NCBI RefSeq assembly: GCF_047496725.1 | Contig: NC_132975.1 | Span: forward strand, 14,408,501-14,472,500 | Direction of reading: 5' to 3' | DNA: 64,000 bases | From: Anoplolepis gracilipes | Lineage: Eukaryota > Arthropoda > Insecta > Hymenoptera > Formicidae | Part shown: piece by piece, positions 39,810-52,100 of the stretch | How positions within the stretch are numbered: position 1 is the first letter of the stretch | Layout: every line of letters starts with the position of its first letter | Notes under the pieces: model-generated | The model's database searches: none | What the model was told of the DNA's origin: nothing | Seen by the model: only the letters and a program-made list of their open reading frames with translations | Program-made: the position numbers and the translations under genes

Positions 39810-41415
39810 CAATTAAATAGTTGTTGAATTTAGCGGAACAAAATAATTGTTGACAAATTTAATCCGTACAACGAATTTTTTTCTCAGTTTATAAATTCAT
39901 ATTTTACGTTATTATTATATTTTTATTATTTCTTGTTTTTATGAAAAAATAATTAAAAATCCATTAAAAAACTAAACTGTGTTTACTTTGTTATGTGTTT
40001 CGAAATTTACGGCAAATTAAAAAAATGTCAAAATATTTTCATTCTTCTTTTCACGAATTTGTTCTTGCATAAGTGAGAAATGATAACGCAAATTAACTTT
40101 GTATCTTACTAAAACTAATTTTATAAAAGACTGTTTAATTATGATAATATTATAACCAACGGCAACAAAGGGAAGTACATCCCTTAATATTGTAATATTC
40201 GCGAAATTATTCAAAAGACACATAACAAAGTAAACATATATATACATATATATGTATATACACGAGGTGCTATAATTTAGTGAAAAATACTCGGAATGAA
40301 TATATCTTGACGGCATCTCTCTCACGGATAAGTTAAGAATATAACCTCGTTAGATACTATTTGCGGAAAAATTCGGCGAGAAAATGCTGGCCGCGGCAAC
40401 GTTTCAAAATCTAAACGAGATTCTCGCTGAAATTCGTTCCTCCGTGTAACTCCGACGGTGAAATTGCTAAGTGCCGCTGCGTTACCGGCGTCCGGAATGC
40501 ATGTGCAGAAAGAGTTTCACAACAAATTTATCAAAGTCACGCCGGGCTACGGCTTCGTTTGCATCTTACGGTGAAGAATTCGTTAGTGAAATTCTCAAAT
40601 CCAAATGAAAAGCTCGTACAACTTTGCGTGGTGCGATACCGCGACCGCGAAAGTTCTCAAAGTCCGACAACTCGGTATGGATTTGCGGGAGGAATTTGAG
40701 ACACAAGTTTTCCGTTTGCAAGAATTTCATTAAGACCTTGTTAAGCGTTAAGGGATTTTTACGGTCGAAAGTCACATTGTAATCGTCTCGCGAGATACAA
40801 TTTTCAGTATCAAAAATCTTGGAAATATAAAAATGCGATTTTTAAAGATGTAACACGCTTGGGTTAGGTTGCTAGAGCGACAAAGTTTGCCAAAAAATAA
40901 CAAATATAACAAAGAGTTTGAATTTATATTAATTGGCTCTTAAATATCGGATGAAATATAGGCGTCGTTACGTTTATATCACTGCCTCGTTTTCCAAGAC
41001 AAACTCTAATATTCAATGCATAAGCAAATATGTCCGAAAACTAAGGGGGCCAAAAATGACGTTATGAAGGTCGACAAAGTAGCCGCGTAACGGTCGTTTA
41101 TTAAATCCGCATCTTAGCAGCGACATTTAGAGCGGTTGAATCGGCGCGCGGTGAAACGGGGGTGGACGTTGCATTATGTATACGATGCTCAGTCTGAGGA
41201 AATCACGGGGCCGACGGGGAGGATGGGGGAGCCGAATGAATACGATATTGTTACTATCCGAGCGACCACCGTAAGTTTCGCCTCGTTCTTCCGTCACTCT
41301 TCGCATACTAAGCCCGCGTTTCAACGCCGCTACAAATAGCAGTTTGACTCGACTATGGAATAAATTAGCCGGGGAATTCGAGCTTGCTCGCGAGAGGACG
41401 AGAGAGAGAGGGGGG

Positions 41416-41455
<40 letters not shown>

Positions 41456-42759
41456 GGGAGGGAGATGGAGGGAGGAAGCGCGCGGAACGATGGAAAAAAG
41501 GGGCCTCGAGAGGGTAAGATGAGGTAAGACACGAGTATCAAGTACGCTCGGATATCAAGAAACAGGGGTACTTTGCCCCTTAGGCGGTCTTTAATAATAA
41601 ATTCATATCTCGGCGTCCCTTGCCTGTCTCCCCTATTCTTTACTGCCGCCAGACGAGCCCCGCGACTAGAATCGTCCTCGCACTTGGCGCGGGGGGACGA
41701 CCACCTCCGGGAAAAAGGGACGTCCTGCCCGGTGTCTCCTTCAGTCAGTCTACAAATCTCTTTTTTATGTCGCTTAATAAAACTCGCCCGACATATCTCT
41801 AACTACGGCCACTTAATTTCGACCCTTTTCGCTTTCCCAGAAACGCGACGGACTTCTCGGCTACTGCACTCTTTCCCGTCGACGTTGTTGCCGACTGTAC
41901 ACTGTACGAAGTAGGTTTGTTTGTTTCTCTCCTCTCTGGACCGTCCCGTCCTGTTCGATGCCTTTGGTCGGACTTTCCGAAGTTATTTCTCCATTTCCCC
42001 TTTGGAGAAGCTCCGAGAAATTCGAATTCCTTTCTGGTCTGGCTTCTTCTTCATGTTCCCATCCTCTCGCTTGTAGACGGAACAATGGAATGGTCACAGT
42101 CGATTCCAAATCGACGACTTTAAATGAACGGAAAAGTGCACACGCTCCCCCTTGTTTATTTCTCTCTCCGTATGAGATAAAAATATTAATTTTTTCGTTG
42201 GTTTAAAAATTTTATCATACGCCACTTTATTAGAAATATATTCTGTTGTAAGGTTTTATTATTAAAAAAAATTGATTTAAAATATTTTTGTCATATTTAC
42301 GAAATCATTGTAATATATATATATATATGGGTTATACATATATTAACATAAACATTACGGATAAACAGGAAATGCGTCACAAGAAACAAAATAAATACAA
42401 GTCAATTTCGCTGCTACTAAGCGTCTACAATAATTAGCAATTACGCGTCTCTGGGCGGAATATATAACGATGCTTGTACACAACTCCGCAACACATTTGA
42501 TTATGGGGCATGACTCTTAGCGCGCGGTTAATCCTGCATCCCTTTTGGGGATACCAATAATTCAGCATTAGCACCACGTCACGCCGATAGCCCGACGAAT
42601 ATAGGATTTCGTCGGGGAAATGCTTTTCTCAATAATCCACCATCGTCGTGATGTATTGTAGCTGCTTTTAATTTTGTTGCGATAAACAAGAAAATTTTGG
42701 AAAAATTGTCAAAATACAAATCAAGTATCAGCGACATTAAAAAAATTAAAACTAAATTT

Positions 42760-42810
<51 letters not shown>

Positions 42811-45800
42811 TTTTCTTTCTTTTTTAAACTAACAAATTAAATAATTTTGATAAATTACATCCGCATTATTACAATTGCTTTACCGATGTCTCTCGGATAT
42901 TCGATTTCAGCTTTCTCTCTTCATCCTCGTTTACGCCTTCGGCACTTACCCTCACTCGCGAAAACACGGTTAATTACGATCGCGCGCACACTAATCAGTA
43001 GAACACGACGGCCGTGTGGCACTTTGCACAACACTCGTGAATCGTTAATCGTACACGACGTGAACCTCATTATATTGTGATAGAGGAAACAACGCGAAAT
43101 TATGGTCGTACGAAAGGGAAATTCTGCTCACAATTAGCGATCAAAATTGCGCGACAAAAATCACGCGTCACTTGTCGTAGCTACGTATTAATATTTGACA
43201 AATAATGTGCGTTTTATTTTTAAAACAATACTACAGCTGATTATCGATCACTGTTGTCATAATTATAATGTAATCGCTTTTGGCATCTTCCGATACTTTT
43301 CTCGAAAATTTATATAATGACACATGAGACGGTTCGTGCTATCAACGTGCTATCGTTCGAGTTACGCTACACCGAGTGACAGCAAGGCCACGGCATGTAA
43401 ACAATAGCCCGCTATACGCCGCAAAGACAAGCGTTGAATATTATATTACAATTAATTTGTTCCATCATGAAATATTTACCATTAAATATTTAACGTGCTA
43501 TTAAATAAAAGCATGTGGATTATTTCTTGAATTTGAAATTGATCATTATTGCACGATATTGAGAGATGTATTATGGCTTTTTCGTTAATAAGCATGTTAT
43601 AAAAAAATCGGTGTTCTTTGTTTATACACGAGATTTCTTTATATTTCTCACGATACATTTACGTGAAAGAAGAATCGAAGCGCCAAGGAATAAATTATTA
43701 TTTTCTTATGATATATATTTATTTTCTTAAATGAGCGATAATTATTTCATTATATGTTTAAAATCGCATTGAAATTGATTCTTTGAATTTTTATCGATTT
43801 AAATACATATATTTTGTTCGTTATTTCATTGAAAATGCAAAGTAATAGGTATACGATTGAAGGATTCAAATAATGCAAGAGGCCGTGATATACTATAATC
43901 TTATTTATATTGATAGTTAAGTTGAAAGATCCAAGAAGCAAAAATTATTTCGCATTTAATTTGTATTACATCAAATATTTCACAGTACATGAACCATGAA
44001 TTAAATGTCAATGTTTTCCGCTTTCTCACAGCATATATATTTATACGCGATCACCTTGTCATTCGCGCGGTGAGGCTCGAGCAGGCAGATAATGGATTGA
44101 TAAGCTCCGTGTGTCGTTCATTGATTTATAAGACGCGATCGTGAAAAATATCGGGCAGACGTCAAACTCAATCATTCGTTACGATTATTAAAATTAGCGA
44201 TAATCAGCCTTCGCGATTAAGTAATTCTCCTGACAAACAATGCGTAGAAATATTTCGATAATAGCTATCTTTATCAAAGCGTGTATATTTCACACAATAT
44301 TCGGAATAAGAATCGAAGTGATAGAAAATGAGACCTGCAAATTGTTTTATTGCAATATTCATAAAACAATCATTGTTCTAAAACCGGAATATACTAGTTG
44401 TCAGATATGTGCGTGATTTTAGTCACATGATTTTCTGAAGGAATTGTAATTTTCGTACGATCATGGTTTTCACATTGCTTTATCGCAATACAAGCTTTGC
44501 GTCGTGTATGATTAATTATTTAGCGTTAGTTTCTCGCGGCGTATATGTTGTTTATACGCGGTCACCTTGTCGTCATTCGTATGCTAAAGCTCGAACAGGT
44601 AGGTAGCAAATTGAGACGCTCCGTGTGTCGTTCATTGATTACAAAACGCGATCGTGAAAAGTATCAGGTAGACGTCAAATCCGTTACGATTATTATAATT
44701 AACAATAATCAACTCGAAAGTGTTACGCAAAGTATCGTGTTCTGCTGATCAACGCACGCGATCGTAATTAACCGAATGATTTCGCGAGTGAGTGTTATGA
44801 AAGGGTAATAGTAAAGGACCAACAAAAGAGAAAGAAGAGACCTAACCCAGGGTGGCATCGAACATTGGCGGAGCAACACCTAGGGTGAGCGTAATTTATA
44901 TAACTTTTATTTATTTTATTATCTCTTTTATTTGTAAAATTAATTATTTGTTTATCTCTGCGGTAATGGTGGGTTTTAAATTATTGCATAACATAATGCA
45001 TATATTAATTTTCCTTTCGAAATATCTTTAAAATTTATAACAAAATATTTAAATGAAAATTAATATATGTATATTTACATAGATACATGAGAAATAATCC
45101 AATATTATATTTATGATTTATATTTACTTAAATTATTCATGTAATATTTAATCCTCATTTGTATATTTGTTATATTTTATAAAAGTGTACACATGTATCT
45201 AAAAAAAGTCTCTTTTTGTAAATTATAGAATTTTTTTAAAAAATAAAAAATTTTTTTCCGTACAAAAATTATTTTTAAAAATGTTAACTACTAACTGTAT
45301 ATTGGACATATCTTTTGCTTTATTAATTTGATTATATTTATATTTTACAGATTGCAACATTGATCAACTCCGTTACTGCGCATCGAATCGGTGAGTCTTT
45401 ATTTTATAATCGTCAAATAACAAATTTATAAGAATTATATATCTTATATATATAATACAATATATGCGTAGTTTTCGAAGGAATTAATCACAATCTCGAT
45501 AAACTATATTTAGTTAGAGAGGAATATTAAAAAATAATACATAGAATTTATTATGTAAAATTATTTTTGGAAATATCAATTTTTCACATAACTTTTTCAT
45601 GTATATAAATAATCTATACAAAAATGTTTAATTTATTAAATATTTACGCGTACAAAAATCAATAGAAAAATTGACAATAAAATATCTTTACCGTATCAAT
45701 TATTTACATCATTGCATTTACTGGACAATTGTTTTCATTCTCGTTGTTTTTTAAACAACCCAGACAAATTTACTTTCGCCATCTTTCTTTCCTTATTGAT

Positions 45801-47846
45801 AGTCTTTTATGCTAAATGCCAGCTTCATTTGAATGTTGCTAATGCGAAAAACCGGTCCGTACTAATGGAGTGATCTCGTCCCCACATTCATTTTCGTAAG
45901 CGCCATTGATTCTATTTGCTTTTCACATATCGTGATTTTCATACTCTTTTTTTTTTCATGAATTGCATTCATATTTCCAGGATATTTTATCATAACTTGA
46001 GATTCATTATTGCATACAATATTTATCTTCCAATTTATTAAAAATATGTATCGTACTAAAATAATGATATTGGAACTACTTATATTTAATCAGCCGCATT
46101 AAACTGTAGTCAACTAATACGTTGCGATTTAATTCGAGAGAAGTGCTACCTACGAATCGTGATCTGTTGGCAAATATTAGGCGGAGGTAATTAACGTAGG
46201 TATATTTGTCTAGGAGGAAGAGATCGCGAGTAACGGGCGTGCAGAATTAACCGTGTCAAACTGTGCCGCCCAAACGCGTCGCCCGAAGAAACAAACCGCG
46301 GGGTGTATCCATCAAGGGGTGTGCCGTAGAAATTACGTAGTTCGTTGAGAACCGTCTTCACCGTACTTTGTAAACAAGTGGGAAATGACAGCCGCGCGGC
46401 ATAAACGCGCCAAACAGCTCGCGACGCGAACCGTCATTACCTTAGTAAACGGTATACCGCGAGATGGTATGGCTCGGGGCAACACGGAAGTAAAACGAGA
46501 CACTTACTGTACAGACGAATCGTTCCGTCGGTTTCTCCACGTGGGTTCTTGGCGATGCACTTGTAGCTACCGTAGTCGTCTTTCTAAAAGTAAACGAATG
46601 AACAAGTTACTCTAAAAGGCGAAAAGATTTTAATCCTCAAAGATTACATACAGGATCGTTTTCACACTATCGATACTTCGATAATAAAAAGGCCTTAATT
46701 AATAAAAAAGGATATTAAATTTTTTGTTAACTTTTTTGTCGTTGTACATAATCACATTCCTGCAGATATCAAGGATTTTAGATTTTTTTTTTTTCAAGTA
46801 CTCTGAGACAGTTGAAACTGTGACAGGACATTGTGACTCATATGTGATAAAGAAAAAAATTATGTGACAAGAGTTAATGAAATAATTATATAATATACAA
46901 GACATATCTTTCATAATTAATTAACTAAAATTAATTTTATTACTTAAATAAAATTTTAAAAGACACTTTTCAGAGATACTTTTATTTTTCTTGCAATTAT
47001 AAATTTATCTTAATCAAGAAAATTCAATTTTATAATTAATGAAATACATATGTATATAATCAATCTATCATTTTACATGCCAATTAAAATAGCCATTATG
47101 TTGCATTTTCTGCAACATTAATATATAATATTATCATTGTTAAGTAATGATAAATTTTTTCTTTTTTTTTTTTTATTTTGCACACGTATATAGTTTAAAC
47201 GAGTACTTTATTACTCTCATCTATCGCACGCGCGCTCATCGTCAACGCGTCACGATCGTGATTTACGATATGGTGCCATTATCCAGTCGTGAATTTTAAC
47301 GCGGTGTACATGATTAAGCCACGCGCTTTTTTATAGCGATTACGTTGCGTTTCGCTATTATCATCCTGCGATTCTAATTTATTAAACACTCTTGAAAATT
47401 TACAACGCTCAATTTTTCGCCCAATATATCGACAGAACAAAAAGCCTATTAAGGTATATATATTATCATTGTACCATATTATTAATAATAACTTTCTGTT
47501 TGACAGGGGGTAGAAAAATCGGTTTCTTTGCGCGAATTATTTCTATTTAGTCATTTATGAAAAAATTTGAATAAATTAGGTAAGACAGAATGAAACTGAC
47601 AAAAGTGCCTAGTGATGCATTCACTTACCTGTATGTTGGATATTATGAGCGTCATATGCGTCTTGTAGGAGGGCTTGTCAGGCGTCGACGTAGCCTTATA
47701 TTTACTGCTCTCGTGAATCATTAGACCGTCCTCCCTCGCCCAGTAATTCAAAGAAGTCGGATGAGCCTCGGTATAGCATTCCAGCGTAACGGAGTAGCCC
47801 AAGGGCGCGCCGACCAATTGATGCGGTATCCATAGCATGGGGGGGA
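18496..47846 (-). CDS. DIP (Dpr-interacting protein)/lachesin-like Ig superfamily adhesion protein, 3' part (Ig3, linker, GPI-type tail)
   Basis: Six minus-strand exons join in consistent phase: 47846-47629, 46583-46508, 28866-28810, 28600-28514, 21277-21179, 18566-18496. They encode about 201 residues ending in TAA. The order is Ig domain 3 (VPPMLWIP.., Cys in LECY, Trp in NYW, closing motif DDYGSYKC), the stretch NPRGETDGTIRLYMS, a Ser/Pro/Asn-rich linker, then a hydrophobic C-terminus (VTLLLISLAVTIIR) like a GPI attachment signal. DIPs are three-Ig neuronal surface proteins that bind Dpr partners in synaptic specificity. From memory, the IRLYMS wording is closest to the DIP-delta/kappa type; the exact paralogue is uncertain. 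The signal peptide, Ig1 and Ig2 are not in the window. Introns are 1.0, 17.6, 0.2, 7.2 and 2.6 kb, plus at least 16 kb upstream. Confidence 0.9.
18937..18967. repeat. Poly(A) tract
   Basis: Near-homopolymer A with one G, in a DIP intron. Confidence 0.9.
21018..21059. repeat. (CT)n microsatellite
   Basis: CT run about 120 nt past the donor of the DIP linker exon at 21179, read on the gene strand. Confidence 0.95.
21179..21277 (-). CDS. DIP exon: basic/acidic linker
   Basis: 99 nt between a very good acceptor (tttttctctcaag) and donor gtaagt. It encodes (G)TKFQSNLNEIGRSEQKSSE and then LDRKRNYNWPPDK. The FQSNLNEI wording resembles the KSNLN..N segment I recall from DIP family C-terminal regions. 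Phase 1 in and out matches the neighbouring exons. Confidence 0.85.
24199..24239. repeat. (AT)n microsatellite
   Basis: Uninterrupted AT run of about 40 nt. Confidence 0.95.
25581..25620. repeat. (AT)n microsatellite
   Basis: Uninterrupted AT run of about 39 nt. Confidence 0.95.
25900..25926. repeat. Perfect 11-bp stem-loop
   Basis: gggtttccttc, loop cgcgc, gaaggaaaccc, within the 7.2-kb DIP intron. Confidence 0.75.
26400..26441. repeat. (AG)n microsatellite
   Basis: AG run followed by more purine-rich sequence. It produces the SLSLSL and ERERER open frames around it. Confidence 0.95.
27162..27208. repeat. (CT)n microsatellite
   Basis: CT run with a short cactcact interruption. Confidence 0.95.
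28514..28600 (-). CDS. DIP exon: juxtamembrane linker
   Basis: 87 nt between acceptor ..cttactcttgcag and donor gtgagt. It encodes (D)WDFIAEMNNSVYGNPSSLT and then IHNDKNIKT. It lies 209 nt downstream of the previous exon and is in phase 1 on both sides. One sequon (NNS) is visible. Confidence 0.85.
28810..28866 (-). CDS. DIP exon: Ser/Thr/Pro linker
   Basis: 57 nt after acceptor ..ttttgttacag. With the carried A it encodes MSAPPSTSPSPSTTEIVKK, plus one leftover base, before donor gtaaaat. Short Pro/Thr-rich linkers at this position are usual in DIP and lachesin proteins. Phase 1 on both sides agrees with the neighbours. Confidence 0.85.
31354..31386. repeat. (GA)n microsatellite
   Basis: Uninterrupted GA run in the 17.6-kb DIP intron. 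Confidence 0.95.
32201..32231. repeat. (AT)n microsatellite
   Basis: Uninterrupted AT run. Confidence 0.9.
33471..33502. repeat. (CT)n microsatellite
   Basis: CT run, about 360 nt before a (GA)n run at 33858. Confidence 0.95.
33858..33890. repeat. (GA)n microsatellite
   Basis: GA run that can pair with the CT run at 33471 in a transcript. Confidence 0.95.
34524..34552. repeat. (AT)n microsatellite
   Basis: AT run just before the 98-nt hairpin. Confidence 0.9.
34578..34675. repeat. 98-nt strong hairpin (41-nt arms, 16-nt loop)
   Basis: Arms 34578-34618 and 34635-34675 are complementary at 37 of 41 positions. The inner 21 pairs are uninterrupted, including agtgaaacctaaatcttta. It lies in the large DIP intron, next to an AT repeat. 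It could be a small MITE or a microRNA-like precursor. Confidence 0.75.
35395..35438. repeat. (GA)n microsatellite
   Basis: GA run with one C interruption. Confidence 0.95.
36363..36411. repeat. (GA)n microsatellite
   Basis: Uninterrupted GA run of about 49 nt. Confidence 0.95.
38156..38194. repeat. (CT)n microsatellite
   Basis: Uninterrupted CT run. Confidence 0.95.
39779..39805. repeat. Poly(T) tract
   Basis: Homopolymer T of about 26 nt in the 17.6-kb DIP intron. Confidence 0.9.
41399..41452. repeat. (GA)n microsatellite with G-rich interruption
   Basis: GA run broken by a G run. Confidence 0.95.
42591..42616. repeat. Perfect 9-bp stem-loop
   Basis: cccgacgaa, 8-nt loop, ttcgtcggg, in the 17.6-kb DIP intron. 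Confidence 0.6.
42764..42809. repeat. (AT)n microsatellite
   Basis: Uninterrupted AT run of about 45 nt. Confidence 0.95.
44019..44725. repeat. Diverged direct duplication, copies about 510 bp apart
   Basis: Copies at about 44019-44215 and 44529-44725 share tttatacgcgrtcaccttgt, ctccgtgtgtcgttcattga, acgcgatcgtgaaaa and ccgttacgattatt-like runs with many substitutions. It lies in the 17.6-kb DIP intron. Confidence 0.8.
44884..45390 (+). ncRNA. Candidate spliced plus-strand transcript antisense to the DIP intron
   Basis: A donor (TAGG|gtgagc) after 44884 is followed 466 nt later by a strong acceptor (tatatttatattttacag). The 40-nt segment 45351-45390 ends at another good donor (ATCG|gtgagt). 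No coding frame was recognised. The start of the first exon is not defined; 44884 marks its 3' edge. Splice-site matches alone are modest evidence. Confidence 0.25.
46508..46583 (-). CDS. DIP exon: Ig3, second part
   Basis: 76 nt from acceptor ..tttacttttag to donor gtaagtg. It encodes KDDYGSYKCIAKNPRGETDG and then TIRLY. This contains the second Ig cysteine in the D-x-G-x-Y-x-C motif. It joins the previous exon in phase 0 and leaves one base (A). Confidence 0.95.
47629..47846 (-). CDS. DIP exon: Ig3, first part
   Basis: 218 nt. The acceptor is ..ctgccgttgcag and the donor is CAG|gtaagt. It starts in phase 1 (a G from the previous exon would give Val, VPPMLW). It contains the first Ig cysteine (LECYTEAH), the core Trp (LNYWARE) and the strand THMTLIISNIQ. 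An open frame runs past the donor but loses the Ig pattern there. Confidence 0.93.
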
Positions 47847-49399
47847 CTGCAACGGCAGAAGTGATTGATTGGCTCATAAATGTTCCAATTACTAACAATA
47901 CACGATGGGTCTACGCGATCGATATCCCTTTCGTGCGTCTATAAATCTCTGCGACTAACGGTTGTGAAGAATGACTCGAGACGCGAGACTTTTTCGAGAA
48001 ATCTTGCTTTCAGCATGTAATTGATTATTTCAGAGTGCAACTTCTAAGTCAAAGTTTTGATTACAGTTAATTTCTTTCTGGTATAAAAAGAAGCCCAATT
48101 AGATGAATTTTGATGACGTTATCAGTTCATTTTATATTCAAAAAAAGATAAGATAAGAAGAGGGATGGGCCAATAAAATATCTTATCGATTCGCTAATGA
48201 TCTCTGTCCAATCATAAAAAAAACTGGAATGCAAATCTCGATGAGTAAATATTTATATTGAAACGTTTGTTGTTGCTGCGATCGTTCGAAGAAATTATTA
48301 CAGAAGGAATTATATAATATATATTAATATAGTAAATGTTTACATACAAATATTTGCAAACTGACTCTTATTGATTCTTTTCTTATTATCGAAATTTTAG
48401 AATCTCAACTTTATTTATCATTAATAAAGAGAGATTAATTATTAGTATAAATTGATAAAGATATATTATTCGGTATAATATGTACACAAAAATAAACTAT
48501 ATCACTAATAGTGTGAAAAATACACTTATAACTTATATCAAGATTTCAAAGTTAATACATATTAAAAGTTAATGCGTATTTTCAAATTCAAATATCGTAA
48601 ATATAAATTGTGTAATTAAGAAGATAAAAGTAAATTTTATAACTCGACAAAAAAAAAAGAAAGAGAAAGATGTCGTGATATTTTTTAAAGTTTTACATAA
48701 TCATTGCATGCAGAAAAGACTGGGCTTAATTTTTGCTGTACGTCGTGAAACCTAAATGCGTATCACGCGGCCCTTTAATAAAAAAGTAATCCCATTTCGA
48801 TGAACAGCCTCTGGCGTTGTTGTCGGCGCCCGTGATAACATTTCCTCGAGGTAAGAGCGCTTCAATTTAACTTAAACCTCCTAAGAATATACCTAACCCA
48901 TCTTCCTGTAGAGTGTCGCAATGTTCGCGAAGAAAATATCACGCAGAACAAGCCGGTTACAAGTGGCAAACAGTAAATATACATAAAGTCTATGTTTTTT
49001 TTTGGCTGCTTTTTAAAACAGATTTTTTTTATGAAAGAGAATTTGATAAATAAAAGATATCGGTTTGGAATTAAACTGCGAATGAAAAATTTGAGATGAT
49101 ACGACGATGAAATACGACGCTCCAAATTATAAATAAATGTAAATTCAATTATAACATAATGCAATAAATATCGATTATAGATTTTTTCGTTAAATAAAAC
49201 AGGCAAGATAACTTCGGAAATTTTACAGAGAGAATTATTGTAAATTATTCTCTTGTCTCTGTACCATCGCCAAAAATGAAGTTCCATTTTATGAAAGATT
49301 CTTATTCGCGATAGGTACATAAATTTTACAGCTAAACTACTTTTGAAGTTATATGGTTTCATTATCAGTCAGCTAAAAAAAATCCTCGTTTATTTTTTC

Positions 49400-49400
<1 letters not shown>

Positions 49401-49434
<34 letters not shown>
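49401..49434. repeat. (AT)n microsatellite
   Basis: Uninterrupted AT run. Confidence 0.95.
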
Positions 49435-49436
<2 letters not shown>

Positions 49437-50550
49437 GTCTTTCGATTTATAAAGTACCTACTTCTTTGGCGTGGTTGCAAATCTCTCGGCTAACTTTGTG
49501 GAATAAGTCGTATAATTTTTTTTTTCTTAAACTTGGCAAATTTTGTATATAATTTGTGCTGTGGAGAATCCATAATTTTTCACGTAAATTGTCGGCTTAA
49601 TATGTACATCCTTTTAAATATTCAATGAAATTAAACTGTTGAAAACTGTTTTTAAAAAATGTGCCTTACGGAGAAGAAGAGAGATACCGTTTTTTTAAGA
49701 AGGTTTCTAGAGAAGAGGGAAAAACAGGGTTTGTCGGCTCCTGGATACCGGAACGATCGAGTTTACTCTCGTTTCATCTGGGATCTCCTTTAAGCAAGAG
49801 TCTCGGTAAACGGTGACTCGATTAAATGCGATTGTTCTTCGAGTCCTCTAGAAAATGACCACACAGGAACTCGATCAATCCATTTTCCCGCGACTGTTTT
49901 TAGACTGCTTTATTCATTCGTGGCGAATCGTCGGATTTTTCATCGCCATTTGTTATTTTTACATAATATTATACTCTTTTGTCGTTGTTATTATAATATT
50001 TTATACATCGCGATCTTAATTTTTTCTAAAAAAAATCTTTAACTTTTCTTAATATATGAAAAAAAAAAAAAAGATAGATAATTATTAATTGTGTAAGCAA
50101 TTTAATTATTCAATATTATTTTGCAGAATGTTATATAATTAATATCACAAATATGTTAATGTTAATTAATATTATCATTTCATTTATAATTATTTTTAAA
50201 ATTTATATATAAAAGACACAGTAAGAATCTTTTATTGTTATATTTTGTACAAAATTTATATTCAAATTATAATACTGTTTTATATTCGTAAAATACGGTA
50301 AACCTTAATATTACGCAAGATCTAGAAATTTTGCGCGGCTGTAATTCGCGTATTTAACTTAATATCGTATTAAATATCGTCAAACATTGAATGCTATTGC
50401 TAAACATGCTCGTGTGGATTCTCCGCTCGTCACTGTAATGCGACCCTGCTAGCATCGGTCGGAGTCGGTTGGGGAAGGTGTTCTTTTTGGCACGTAATAC
50501 AGGACCGTGAATTACTACGGATTTCAAGGGAGGGTTCGCTCTTGTGTGTC

Positions 50551-50553
<3 letters not shown>

Positions 50554-50614
<61 letters not shown>
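50554..50614. repeat. (CT)n microsatellite, longest in window
   Basis: About 61 nt of uninterrupted CT. It generates four overlapping spurious open frames. Confidence 0.97.
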
Positions 50615-50617
<3 letters not shown>

Positions 50618-52100
50618 ATCTCCCTCTCTGGTCTCCTTCTCTTCTTTTCCTCTTCCATTCTGGCTCTTGGACAGAGCAGAGTCGACAAGGGCGACCTGTC
50701 TTCGGATAACGCAAAGGATATCCGACACCTTCTTAAAATGCAAAACATTCCGTCTGAGGGTGAGAGAAGGGACGGGACCTATCTAGGTTGTCTGTAATGC
50801 TTGGGATCCTTATTGCACAGACAAGCACAGGCTTTGCTATACGAAAACTTCCGACCGGCGTCGGGCATTGAAGGCGCGCCCCCTTCATTCCTTCTTTTTT
50901 TCTTTTTTAAATTGTCTTTTGCGCGCGCGAACGTCGAATTCGATCGATAAAAGTCGAGTACTTTGACACTTTGTCGCGTGGCATCGACATGCATTTTCGA
51001 ATAATTAATCGTAAGACAGATATTATGTGATTTTTAACGATAAGGTTTATGAGTTTTTTGTAATGTCATCACACATTTTTTTTCTATGTTTGTATTTTTC
51101 AAACAGAGTTTAGAATTAATTGGAATTTAACAAGAATGCCACGCTTTTCTGGGAGATATAATAGAGATCTAAATACTTTCAATCTTCATTTACTTTGAAA
51201 GCAAGAGGAAGAGAGAGAGAATGAGAAATGTTTACTTTAAATTGTATTTTAATTAGTGAGATAGATACCAAAGTAAACATGTAGTTATACCTGTGCAGTT
51301 ATTGTATTATACGTACCAAAGAACAATAATATTATACCGCGCGGATGCGCCATTAAAAAGAATTAAAAAAAAAATTATAATTTTTACAAACTTTAGTTTG
51401 ATTAATTTGCTCACTCGTTTGCGCAGCTTGAACGAAAAAATTTTTAATTTTAAGATAATAAATGTTTTACCGAACAAAGTGATTCGCGATGAACGATGAA
51501 AGGTTTAAACATTAGCACGGACCACTGAGAAATGTAAACGACGTCGAGTTAGATTGCGGAGAACAATGTGTGGAACGGACCGCAAGGTAGATGAAAGCTA
51601 ATTCAGGTGGAAGTTAAACAGAGTTAAAGGTACATCTTTTACGTAGGATAAAATAGGATAGAGCTAGGTCGAGACGGGCTTAGGTTACGAGAGTTCGGCC
51701 TTACATTCATCACGCAGGCCTTCAAGCCTCTCTCTCGGATCGCGGTATGCCCTTTAATAAAGAATGCCCGGACACGTTCTGGCTTATTCAGACGGTATGC
51801 ATGAAATTTTGCCTCCATGTTTCCAGTCGAACCGCCATGTGCTGTTTTCCCGTCAAATTATCCGCGTGCGCCGCGTGAGTAGAGAAAAGAAAACGAAGAT
51901 ATATATATGTATATATATATATAAATGCGAGCGTTGAACTATTATGAAAACTTTTCTCTAATTTGCGAAAATGAATGGGAAATATGTATAAAAGAGAGAA
52001 GTGAATACATTATACTTTTTAAAAGTGCTTTCATTTATTTCTTTTTTGCTATGTAACGTGCTTCACGAATATAACTAATTTTGATCATTCATGCTTAAAG

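Larger units (their letters stand above)
28867..46507 (-). other. DIP intron, 17.6 kb
   Basis: Separates the Ig3 exons from the linker exons. It carries many microsatellites, the 98-nt hairpin, the 44-kb duplication and the possible antisense exons. No coding exon was recognised on either strand. Confidence 0.7.

Noticed and set aside
48862..49362. 166-codon minus-strand frame, the longest in the window
   Set aside because: AT-rich, Ile/Phe/Tyr/Lys-heavy chance composition, no domain, lies inside the DIP upstream intron.
50354..50797. Several overlapping open frames with SLSL or ERER repeats
   Set aside because: All are generated by the 61-nt CT run and shadow one another.
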